A stretch of 5,652 bases of DNA, taken from the NCBI GenBank assembly GCA_025936675.1, contig JAICSX010000082.1, positions 1-5,652 on the forward strand, in the 5' to 3' direction. The notes under the pieces are model-generated. The model was not told the DNA's origin. It was given only the letters and a program-made list of their open reading frames with translations, and made no database searches. The position numbers and the translations under genes are program-made. This DNA comes from Sphingomonas sp. GTDB lineage: Bacteria > Pseudomonadota > Alphaproteobacteria > Sphingomonadales > Sphingomonadaceae. Of this stretch, positions 1 through 5,652 are shown in pieces (the first letter of the stretch is position 1; each line of letters opens with the position of its first letter).

Positions 1-277
1 GAGCCTGGGCGCGATCCTCGGCTCGCTAGTCGGCCTTCCGACGACCCCCGCAGGTCGGGTGCTGAGCGTCACGCGCGAAACGCGCACCGCCAACGGCGGC
101 ATGCAGATTCGCGGCCTCGCGAGCAGCGGACGCTACGCATATAACAATTATGGTGCGTACGGCGTCGGTGCGTATGGCGCACTCGGCTATGGGTACAACC
201 AGTCGGCCGACCTGTCGTTCAGGTGTAATGTCGATTACCGTGGCTACGTTCGCAACGTGGACATCAAGCGTCGCTAA
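1..277 (+). CDS. Secreted-type Tyr/Gly-rich hypothetical protein, 3' end only
   Basis: The reading frame is open from base 2 at the left edge to a TAA stop at 275-277, so this is the last 91 codons of a gene that begins outside the window. The visible part begins with a small-residue, Gly-spaced stretch (SLGAILGSLVG) resembling a glycine-zipper segment. A basic/Thr-rich strand region follows, then a low-complexity segment at visible residues 43-66 with seven Tyr and seven Gly, then a C-terminal strand pair containing DLSFRCNVDYRGYV. Short exported proteins with this kind of tail (one Cys, then VDYRG, then a basic end) are, from memory, frequent in sphingomonads and lack an assigned function. 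An internal GTG at 59 could serve as a start, but the frame upstream stays open and in the same style, so I treat the gene as truncated by the window. A strong terminator lies just downstream. The coding call is fairly safe; function is unknown. Confidence 0.65.
   Translation, partial: SLGAILGSLVGLPTTPAGRVLSVTRETRTANGGMQIRGLASSGRYAYNNYGAYGVGAYGALGYGYNQSADLSFRCNVDYRGYVRNVDIKRR
152..181 (+). repeat. Imperfect 15-base tandem duplication within the Tyr/Gly-rich segment
   Basis: Bases 152-166 (ggtgcgtacggcgtc) and 167-181 (ggtgcgtatggcgca) are two adjacent copies of a 15-base unit. The first 13 bases differ at one position. They encode GAYGV and GAYGA in frame, so the repeat expands the Tyr/Gly stretch without shifting the frame. 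It is coding low complexity and not a mobile repeat. Confidence 0.5.
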
Positions 278-299
278 CGACGGCCTGCTGTTGAAATGG

Positions 300-331
300 G
301 AAGCGCCGGCATGCGCCGGCGCTTCTTTTTC
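300..331 (+). terminator. Intrinsic (Rho-independent) terminator
   Basis: Bases 301-310 (aagcgccggc) pair perfectly with 315-324 (gccggcgctt) around a four-base loop (atgc). G300-C325 extends the stem to 11 pairs, and a T-run follows at 326-330. It begins 23 bases after the stop of the upstream partial gene, in the right orientation to end it, and isolates the transpeptidase gene from upstream transcription. The T-run is only on the + strand side, so it is expected to be unidirectional. Confidence 0.88.
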
Positions 332-374
332 GTGCACGCGCTAAGGCGCTGCAAAAATTCAATTTATCCGGACA

Positions 375-402
375 TTGCAGGTTCAGCGCCGGTGCGGCTA
401 AA
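375..402 (+). promoter_or_regulatory. Weak candidate promoter for the L,D-transpeptidase gene
   Basis: In the gap between the terminator and the transpeptidase gene, TTGCAG (375-380) followed after 16 bases by GCTAAA (397-402) is the best -35/-10 pair I can find. The -35 keeps TTG-A and the -10 matches only three of six consensus positions. An AT-richer stretch (350-367) lies just upstream. A promoter must exist here, because the preceding terminator is strong, but this exact placement is a guess. Confidence 0.22.
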
Positions 403-474
403 CCGGACGCGAACTGGTGCGTTCATGACGCCAGCGGGTGCGTGGCGCATCAACGAACAAGCGAAGTGAGATCA

Positions 475-1800
475 ATGGCTAAGCTTCTACGCGGCGCTCG
501 GCCGCTGAATGGTATCTTCGTCGGACTCGCGGCGGCAGCAATTGCCGTGCCGTTCGGGGCGAGTGGACCGCCGGCGGCCGCAGCGGTTGCCTCACGTTCG
601 AGCGATGCGGAGATCTCCGCATTCTACCGTGCGCGCGGCGGTGCTCCCCTGTGGATCACGCCGAAATCCGGCGCGGCGGAGGAGCAGCTCCTGTCGCTTC
701 TCGCGACCGCGCAGGCCGACAACCTCAATCCCAAGCGATACAATGTGAAGGCGCTGAGCCGCGCCGTCGACGATGCGCACCGCGGCGATCCGGGCGCGGT
801 CCGACGCGCGGACTCGATGCTGAGCGAGGCCTTCGTCGCCTACGCACGCGACCAGAAGCACGATCCGGGCGGAATAATCTACGTCGATCCGCAGCTTCGG
901 CCCACGCCGCCGTCTGCGTCCGAGCTCCTCGACGCAGCGGCGCGTGCGCCTTCGCTCTCCGATTATGTCCAGAACATGGGCTGGATGAACCCGATCTACG
1001 CAAAGCTTCGGGCGGCGATCGCGAGCCGCATGTACCGAACAGACGCGGAGCGGCGGATCCTCCAGCTGAACCTCGAGCGGGCACGCGCTCTTCCGTCGGG
1101 CAACGGCCGCTACGTCATCGTCAATCCGCCGGCGGCCCGTCTCTACATGTACGAGAACGGGCAGGTCGTGGATTCGATGCGGGTCGTCGCAGGCCGACCC
1201 GATGCGGTTGCGCAGACGCCGATGATGAATGCGTATATCCGCTACGTCGCGCTGAACCCCTATTGGAACTCGCCGCCGGACCTCACCTCCAAGCTCCTCG
1301 CGCCGCGCGTGCTCAAGGGCGGGCTCACCTACCTCAACTCGCACGGTTACCAGGTGCTTTCGGACTGGTCCGACCACGCGCACATCATCGATCCGATGTC
1401 CGTCGACTGGCACGCGGTCGCTGCCGGAAAGCAGATCCGGATGCGCCAGAAGCCCGGTCCGGCGAATTCGATGGGGCGGATGAAGTTCATGTTCCCCAAC
1501 GCGCAGGGCATCTGGCTCCACGACACGCCGGAGAAGGAAAAGATCGATGATGCGGCGCGGCTGCAGAGCAACGGCTGTGTTCGGCTCGAGGATGCCGCGC
1601 GGCTCGAGCGGTGGCTGTTCGACGGACGGCCGCCGAGCTGGAAGCGCGCCAAGCCGGAGCAGAAGGTAAACCTTCCCGCGCCGGTGCCCCTGTACATCAC
1701 CTATCTGACCGCGGTGCCGAGCGGGACGTCGATCGTCTATTTCGACGATTTCTACGGCAAGGATCGATCCGAAACCCGGCGCTTCGCGGGACTTCTGTAG
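475..1800 (+). CDS. Exported L,D-transpeptidase, YcbB/LdtD-like (YkuD domain)
   Basis: Predicted to form or exchange peptidoglycan cross-links (3-3 type) or attach ligands to meso-diaminopimelate in the periplasm. From ATG 475 it has 441 residues. Residues 1-39 form a signal peptide: basic start (MAKLLRGAR), Ala-rich hydrophobic core, AVA cleavage site. Residues about 47-190 match the L,D-transpeptidase scaffold region. The YkuD catalytic domain spans about 212-382, with IRMRQKPGP at 321-329, KFMFPN at 337-342, WLHDTP with catalytic His349, and SNGCVRLED with nucleophile Cys368. The C-terminus (VPLYITYLTAV, DDFYGKD) also fits YcbB proteins. E. coli YcbB is clearly longer; here there is no room for a peptidoglycan-binding module between scaffold and catalytic domain. 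I chose ATG 475 because AGTGAG at 465-470 is a plausible ribosome binding site and the signal peptide starts cleanly there; an in-frame GTG at 442 would add 11 residues. The stop is three bases from the end of the convergent c-di-GMP gene, with no terminator between. Family assignment is firm; the physiological role is inferred. Confidence 0.93.
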   Translation: MAKLLRGARPLNGIFVGLAAAAIAVPFGASGPPAAAAVASRSSDAEISAFYRARGGAPLWITPKSGAAEEQLLSLLATAQADNLNPKRYNVKALSRAVDDAHRGDPGAVRRADSMLSEAFVAYARDQKHDPGGIIYVDPQLRPTPPSASELLDAAARAPSLSDYVQNMGWMNPIYAKLRAAIASRMYRTDAERRILQLNLERARALPSGNGRYVIVNPPAARLYMYENGQVVDSMRVVAGRPDAVAQTPMMNAYIRYVALNPYWNSPPDLTSKLLAPRVLKGGLTYLNSHGYQVLSDWSDHAHIIDPMSVDWHAVAAGKQIRMRQKPGPANSMGRMKFMFPNAQGIWLHDTPEKEKIDDAARLQSNGCVRLEDAARLERWLFDGRPPSWKRAKPEQKVNLPAPVPLYITYLTAVPSGTSIVYFDDFYGKDRSETRRFAGLL

Positions 1801-1803
1801 GCG

Positions 1804-4485
1804 TCAGCTGGCCTGGCGCCGATCCTGAACGTACCACGGCGTCAGCATCGTCACGTCATTGCGCCGTTCTTTCTTCGGCGTGAGGCGCCCAAGGTCGAAC
1901 TGGTGTTCGAACTGGACTCCGAACTTGCCCGCCTGCGCCCAGCGCACGATCCCGCGTACCGGTGCGACGCCGACGATATCGATCGCGAGCTCCGAGCCCG
2001 GTGACACCGGCACGTCGCATTCGACCAGCGCGCCCATCGACGAAATGTTGCGGAGCTTCAGCTCAACCCTCGCGCCGTCGATGAAGGTCACGGCCCGGCG
2101 CATTAGCCGGTGACGCGGCTCGCGGCTGCAAGCGAAACCGTCGGCCGCGACTGTCACGTTGTTGGCCAGCTCGCGAGCAACCGAGGATTCGCTCGGCTTC
2201 CCGAAAATGTAGCCCTGGACCATGCTGACGCCGAGTTCGCGGATCAGCTGGAGGTCGTCGTGGGTCTCCACGCCCTCCGCGCACGTGTCCATGCCGAGCG
2301 TTTCGGCGAGCGTGACGATCGCGCGGATGATCGCGCCGTTGCGGTTGGCGCTCAATGCTGCGCCGCGGACGAAGCTCTGGTCGATCTTGATCTTATCGAA
2401 CGGCGCCTTCTTCAAATAGCCGAGCGAGCTGTAGCCCGTGCCGAAATCGTCGAGCGCGAGACGGACGCCGAGCTTCTTGAGCCTGGCGAAGGTTTCATCC
2501 GTGGAATCGCCTTCGGCCAGGAAGACGCCCTCGGTGATCTCCAGCTCGAGCCGCTCCGGCGCGACGCCGGTCTCGTTGAGGTGGTTGGAGACCATGATCA
2601 CGACGCCGGGGTCGTTGAACTGCAGCGGCGACAGGTTCACGGCGACGCGAACCGATTCCGGCCAGTGCGCGGCTTCCTCGAGCGCTGTGCGGAGGACCCA
2701 CTCGCCGATCCGCCCGATCAGCCCTGCTTCCTCGGCGACCGGAATGAACTTCGTAGGAGAGACCGAGCCGCGCGAGGGATGGTGCCACCGGACCAGCGCT
2801 TCGAAGCCGGAGATTTCCTCCCCGGCGGCGTGCACGACCGGCTGATAATGGACGGACAATTCGCCCCGTTCGACCGCTTGCCGCAGATCGTTCTCGAGCA
2901 GCTGCCGCTCCGCCGCCTCGCTGTGCATCGAGGGCTGATACAGGCAATGCTTGCCTCGGCCGGCGGCCTTGGCGGCATAAAGCGCAAGATCTGCATTGCG
3001 GACCAGCGCATCGGCGCTTGCCCGGCCCGGATCGCCAATCGCGATCCCCACGGAAGCGCCGATCGTCACCTTGTGGCCTTCAATCTGGTACGGTCGCGAC
3101 ACCTGCTCGATCAGCGTGCGCGCAAGCGATTCCAGCAGGCCGATATCGACCGTCCCAGGGAGCACCGCCTGGAACTCGTCGCCGCCCAGGCGACCGACCT
3201 GCCCATGATTGCCCATCACCGATTTCAGCCGCTCGGAGACCTGCCGGAGAAGCGCATCGCCTACCGGATGGCCAAGCGTGTCGTTCACGTTCTTGAACCG
3301 GTCGAGGTCGATCATGAACAGCGCACAGCCCTTCTGGCGGTGCGCTGCGTTGCGGAGCGCCTCATCGAGCGTCTGGCGCATCATTGCGCGATTGGGCAGT
3401 CCGGTCAGCGAGTCGGACCGAGCGAGGCGCGAAATCTCGCGCTCGGACTTGCGCTGCTCGGTGAGGTCGGTGCCAATGCCGCGGAAGCCGAGGAACCGGC
3501 CGCGTTCGTCGAAGATCGGATTGCCCGATAACGACCAATGGACGTCCTCCTCGCTTGCCGGCCTGACGACGACGTCCGAAAACGGGAATCGTGCGGAGAG
3601 ATGGAAGCCGAGAGTCTTGCGCTCCTCGAGCGCTTCGGACGCTTGATCGACCGACAGCAGATCGGTGAACTTGCGGCCGAGAAGGGCTTCCGGCTGGCAT
3701 TGGAAATCGTCGGCAAGCTGGCGCGAAACGTAAGACAAGGTGCCGAGCGAATCGGTTTCCCAGAACCACCCGCGTCCGCTGTTCTCGAACTCGTCGACGA
3801 AGTTGAGCGCCTTCTGCGCTTGCCATTCGACCGCTAGGCGGCGACGCCCCCTCGCGACAGATTCGCGGGTGTTCGCCACGCTGTAGGCAAACATGACGAT
3901 CGCCAGCGAGTCGATGGCGAAGGTAATCGCCGGATCGGTTGAGAAGAGAAGCGTTGCCGCCACCGCGACAACGGCATTGATGATTGCGAGCGGCGGCGCG
4001 GTGACGGCGGCAATCGATCGGACGAAAAAGCCCGCCGTCATCGCCAGCGTAACAAATCCCGGGTCCTTCAGGCTGAAGCTGGCGGTGCCGACGCTCGACA
4101 TCGTCCACAACGCGCCCATGACCGCGAGATAGCCGCACATGAGCCGCCCGATCGTGTGCGGCGCCGTTTGAAGCCGTCGCCAACCGAGCAGGACAAAGCC
4201 GGCGGCCGCGTCGAGAACGAGCGTTGCCCCCATCGGCAGCAGCCATGCGATCGTGATCTGGGAGGCGCCGGGCCGCTGCACGAGCAAGGTGGCGGCAATG
4301 ATCAGGTGCCCCGCAAGAAGCAGCCACGGCGCGAAGGTCCAGCTGTCGACCCGCCGTTCGGCGAGCGTCAGGTCAGCGCTTTCCTGCTGGTCGACGATGT
4401 CGAACAGCAATGCATCGCGAATCGACGCGCGAGGAGGCGCCAGCCGCTCTACTTCCAGTGACTTGCCGAACAAAGTGCGACGCAT
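1804..4485 (-). CDS. Membrane-bound PAS-GGDEF-EAL-PilZ cyclic di-GMP cyclase/phosphodiesterase
   Basis: An 893-residue inner-membrane protein that controls cyclic di-GMP. Residues 50-204 contain about six hydrophobic helices (roughly 50-70, 76-101, 113-130, 142-158, 160-182, 185-204), a MASE-like sensor I cannot name further. A PAS domain follows (about 228-343, ending GTDLTEQRKSE). The GGDEF domain (about 352-515) has DSLTGLPNR, the metal-site motif MIDLDRFKNVND and an intact GGDEF at 434-438; the RxxD inhibitory site expected at 425-428 reads GNHG and is absent. The EAL domain (about 527-772) keeps FEALVRW (E562), N617, ELEITE (E649, E652), DDFGTGYSS (D679, D680), K700, E737 and Q757, so phosphodiesterase activity is expected. 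A C-terminal PilZ domain (about 787-865) has R793-xxx-R797 and N813-x-S-x-x-G818, the usual c-di-GMP ligands. ATG 4485 has a GGGG stretch about six bases upstream. The gene is convergent with the transpeptidase and divergent from the TIR gene. Which activity dominates cannot be read from sequence; proteins of this layout often act mainly as phosphodiesterases. Confidence 0.95.
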   Translation of the reverse strand: MRRTLFGKSLEVERLAPPRASIRDALLFDIVDQQESADLTLAERRVDSWTFAPWLLLAGHLIIAATLLVQRPGASQITIAWLLPMGATLVLDAAAGFVLLGWRRLQTAPHTIGRLMCGYLAVMGALWTMSSVGTASFSLKDPGFVTLAMTAGFFVRSIAAVTAPPLAIINAVVAVAATLLFSTDPAITFAIDSLAIVMFAYSVANTRESVARGRRRLAVEWQAQKALNFVDEFENSGRGWFWETDSLGTLSYVSRQLADDFQCQPEALLGRKFTDLLSVDQASEALEERKTLGFHLSARFPFSDVVVRPASEEDVHWSLSGNPIFDERGRFLGFRGIGTDLTEQRKSEREISRLARSDSLTGLPNRAMMRQTLDEALRNAAHRQKGCALFMIDLDRFKNVNDTLGHPVGDALLRQVSERLKSVMGNHGQVGRLGGDEFQAVLPGTVDIGLLESLARTLIEQVSRPYQIEGHKVTIGASVGIAIGDPGRASADALVRNADLALYAAKAAGRGKHCLYQPSMHSEAAERQLLENDLRQAVERGELSVHYQPVVHAAGEEISGFEALVRWHHPSRGSVSPTKFIPVAEEAGLIGRIGEWVLRTALEEAAHWPESVRVAVNLSPLQFNDPGVVIMVSNHLNETGVAPERLELEITEGVFLAEGDSTDETFARLKKLGVRLALDDFGTGYSSLGYLKKAPFDKIKIDQSFVRGAALSANRNGAIIRAIVTLAETLGMDTCAEGVETHDDLQLIRELGVSMVQGYIFGKPSESSVARELANNVTVAADGFACSREPRHRLMRRAVTFIDGARVELKLRNISSMGALVECDVPVSPGSELAIDIVGVAPVRGIVRWAQAGKFGVQFEHQFDLGRLTPKKERRNDVTMLTPWYVQDRRQAS

Positions 4486-4578
4486 AACACCCCATGTGAC
4501 ACCACTCGGGAGCCAACCCGGAGCGTCAAACGAGGAGTTTCTAATCGAGTGGGTTGACCGTCCAGCTAATGGATAGAG

Positions 4579-4592
4579 TTAACGAGATTTAA
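4579..4592. promoter_or_regulatory. CtrA-like TTAA-N6-TTAA site (weak candidate)
   Basis: The divergent intergenic region holds TTAA at 4579-4582 and TTAA at 4589-4592, separated by six bases, inside otherwise GC-rich DNA. The alphaproteobacterial cell-cycle and motility regulator CtrA binds TTAA-N7-TTAA, so the spacing is one base short. The position, 87-94 bases from the c-di-GMP gene start and 72-85 bases from the TIR start at 4664, would suit a shared operator. It may be chance. Confidence 0.18.
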
Positions 4593-4663
4593 TGGCAGCA
4601 TCTCGCATCGCTTCCGAGAATTGCCTAGACCTTGCTGGCGACCAGAGCGGTGATGGCAGGCAA

Positions 4664-5652
4664 ATGGCGGATGTCTTCGTATCCTACGCGAGAGGGGACG
4701 AGCGAGTTGCGCGCGTCGTCGCTCAGCGGTTGATCGAAGCCGGATACAGTGTTTGGTGGGACAGCGAGCTGCTTCCACATAATCGCTTTGCCAATGTCAT
4801 CGAGGAGCAAATCGGTGCCGCGCGCGCGGTGCTGGTCATTTGGTCGGAGATCGCGGCAAAGTCGCAATGGGTGCGCGCCGAAGCGGAACTCGGCCGTGCC
4901 GATGACAAGCTGGTGCAAGTCGCAATCGATCAATCGCCCGTCCCGCTTCCATTCAATCAGTTTCAGACCGCCGATCTCCGCCGCTGGCGCGGCGATCCCG
5001 CTAATCAGCAGTGGCAGAAAGTGTTGGCGAGCGTCGCCCACCTCCAGGCTTCCATGAACAGCTCGGCGGTCGCTCCGCCGCGGCTCCCGAAACGCTTCGC
5101 AGTTGGCCGAAACGGCAAGCTTGCGCTGACGGCTGCAGCGCTCGTTGCCGTTCTGGGTGCCGGAGCAATGGTCCTTCGCGGCTTCGATCAGCCTGCGCGT
5201 GGCGCCCGCATTGCAATTCAGCCGTTTCGTACCATCGGCAATGCTGCCGGTTTGACTGATTTCGCTGCCGAGCTCTCCGACAGCCTGCAGAACGTGCTGA
5301 CGCAGGACCAGCTGCAGACACTATCGCCATCCGAGGCCGACGCGCTCAGGGGAGCCGATCTTGCTGCCAATTCGAAGAAGCTCGGCGTCGGGCTGATGTT
5401 CAGCGGCACTGTCCAGGCGAAAAGCCCGAACATCGACGTCAGCATGCGCCTCGACGACCCCGTGCAGCATTCGACGCTTTGGACGGCTGAAATCTCAGGC
5501 CCCGCGGCGCAACCCGACGAGGTTCAGGCGCGCGTCGGCGCACTGACCGTCGCGGTATTGAATTGCTCGGCGCAAGGGTTGGCGCCCGGTGTCCATCTCA
5601 TGGATTCCGCCCTTCAGGCGTTCCTGCATGCCTGTGAGCTTTCGCAAACCGC
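4664..5652 (+). CDS. TIR domain / single transmembrane / TolB-FlgO-like protein, 3' end missing
   Basis: The frame is open from ATG 4664 through the right edge (329 complete codons), so the C-terminus lies outside. Residues 1-110 form a bacterial TIR domain: VFVSYARGDE (box 1), AGYSVWWDSELLP (box 2 region), ARAVLVIWSE, then SQWVRAEAELG, where Glu73 in WxxxE is the position of the catalytic Glu in NAD+-cleaving TIR domains. A linker with PPRLPKR leads to one transmembrane helix (about 152-172) flanked by basic residues on its N side, which predicts a cytoplasmic TIR and periplasmic C-terminus. Residues 181-300 (RIAIQPFRTIG, LSDSLQNVLT, LGVGLMFSGTV, LWTAEISG) match the TolB N-terminal/FlgO-like domain that precedes TPR repeats in many alphaproteobacterial membrane regulators; residues 311-329 look like the start of such a helical array. 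The only cysteines seen (301, 324) fall in the predicted periplasmic part. An in-frame ATG at 4592 would add 24 residues, with GAG five bases upstream; I prefer 4664 because TIR_2 proteins usually start right at box 1. NADase activity and ligand are inferred, not shown. Confidence 0.88.
   Translation, partial: MADVFVSYARGDERVARVVAQRLIEAGYSVWWDSELLPHNRFANVIEEQIGAARAVLVIWSEIAAKSQWVRAEAELGRADDKLVQVAIDQSPVPLPFNQFQTADLRRWRGDPANQQWQKVLASVAHLQASMNSSAVAPPRLPKRFAVGRNGKLALTAAALVAVLGAGAMVLRGFDQPARGARIAIQPFRTIGNAAGLTDFAAELSDSLQNVLTQDQLQTLSPSEADALRGADLAANSKKLGVGLMFSGTVQAKSPNIDVSMRLDDPVQHSTLWTAEISGPAAQPDEVQARVGALTVAVLNCSAQGLAPGVHLMDSALQAFLHACELSQT

Noticed and set aside
26..337. Minus-strand open frame of 103 codons over the left-edge gene
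   Set aside because: It runs through the terminator hairpin and is antisense to the more convincing + strand tail; no motif was recognised.
592..1521. Minus-strand open frame of 309 codons opposite the transpeptidase gene
   Set aside because: It lies wholly inside the L,D-transpeptidase gene, is Arg/His-rich without motifs, and has no credible ribosome binding site.
1800..1846. Direct repeat ggcgtcagc at 1800-1808 and 1838-1846
   Set aside because: Nine bases in GC-rich DNA, mostly inside coding sequence, with no flanking mobile-element signs; probably chance.
2110..3531. Long + strand open frame of 473 codons opposite the EAL and GGDEF coding region
   Set aside because: It is the antisense of a strongly supported GGDEF-EAL gene. 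Its translation is rich in Arg, Asp, Glu and Ala with no recognisable domain, as expected for antisense frames in GC-rich DNA.
4524..4559. TTGAC-like boxes on both strands (4524-4529 minus, 4554-4559 plus) as a divergent promoter pair
   Set aside because: Neither has a convincing -10 box at 16-18 bases, so I do not annotate them as promoters.
4625..5041. Minus-strand open frame of 138 codons opposite the TIR domain
   Set aside because: The + strand frame encodes a clear TIR domain over the same bases; the antisense product shows no family features.
4664..5652. Reading the TIR gene as part of a phage-defence island
   Set aside because: No defence partner, integrase, tRNA or compositional break is visible. 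The TIR-membrane-TolB layout fits a chromosomal sensor equally well, and the downstream neighbourhood is outside the window.

Overview
This GC-rich window looks like chromosome from an alphaproteobacterium, most likely a member of the Sphingomonadaceae. I infer this from the protein styles (a secreted Tyr/Gly-rich protein, a YcbB-type L,D-transpeptidase, a membrane/PAS/GGDEF/EAL/PilZ protein) and from codon use; no rRNA or marker gene is present to prove it. I see no tRNA, rRNA, CRISPR array, transposase or attachment site.

Layout from left to right. Bases 1-277 hold the 3' end of a small secreted-type protein of unknown function on the + strand, closed by a strong intrinsic terminator at about 300-331. 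After a gap of about 140 bases comes a complete + strand gene (475-1800) for an exported L,D-transpeptidase that cross-links or remodels peptidoglycan. Only three bases after its stop lies the end of a minus-strand gene (1804-4485) for an 893-residue membrane protein that may both make and degrade cyclic di-GMP and carries its own C-terminal c-di-GMP-binding PilZ domain. An intergenic region of 178 bases (4486-4663) separates this from a divergent + strand gene that starts at 4664 (or 4592) and runs off the right edge. That gene encodes a cytoplasmic TIR domain, one transmembrane helix and a predicted periplasmic TolB/FlgO-like domain, probably with TPR repeats beyond the window.

No operon is visible: the three complete or nearly complete genes are arranged convergently, then divergently. 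Common themes are the cell envelope (L,D-transpeptidase) and nucleotide-based membrane signalling (c-di-GMP enzyme; TIR domain, a family that often hydrolyses NAD+). A functional link between them is speculation. The most noteworthy item is the TIR receptor-like protein, followed by the five-module c-di-GMP protein, which lacks the GGDEF inhibitory site but keeps all recognised EAL catalytic residues.
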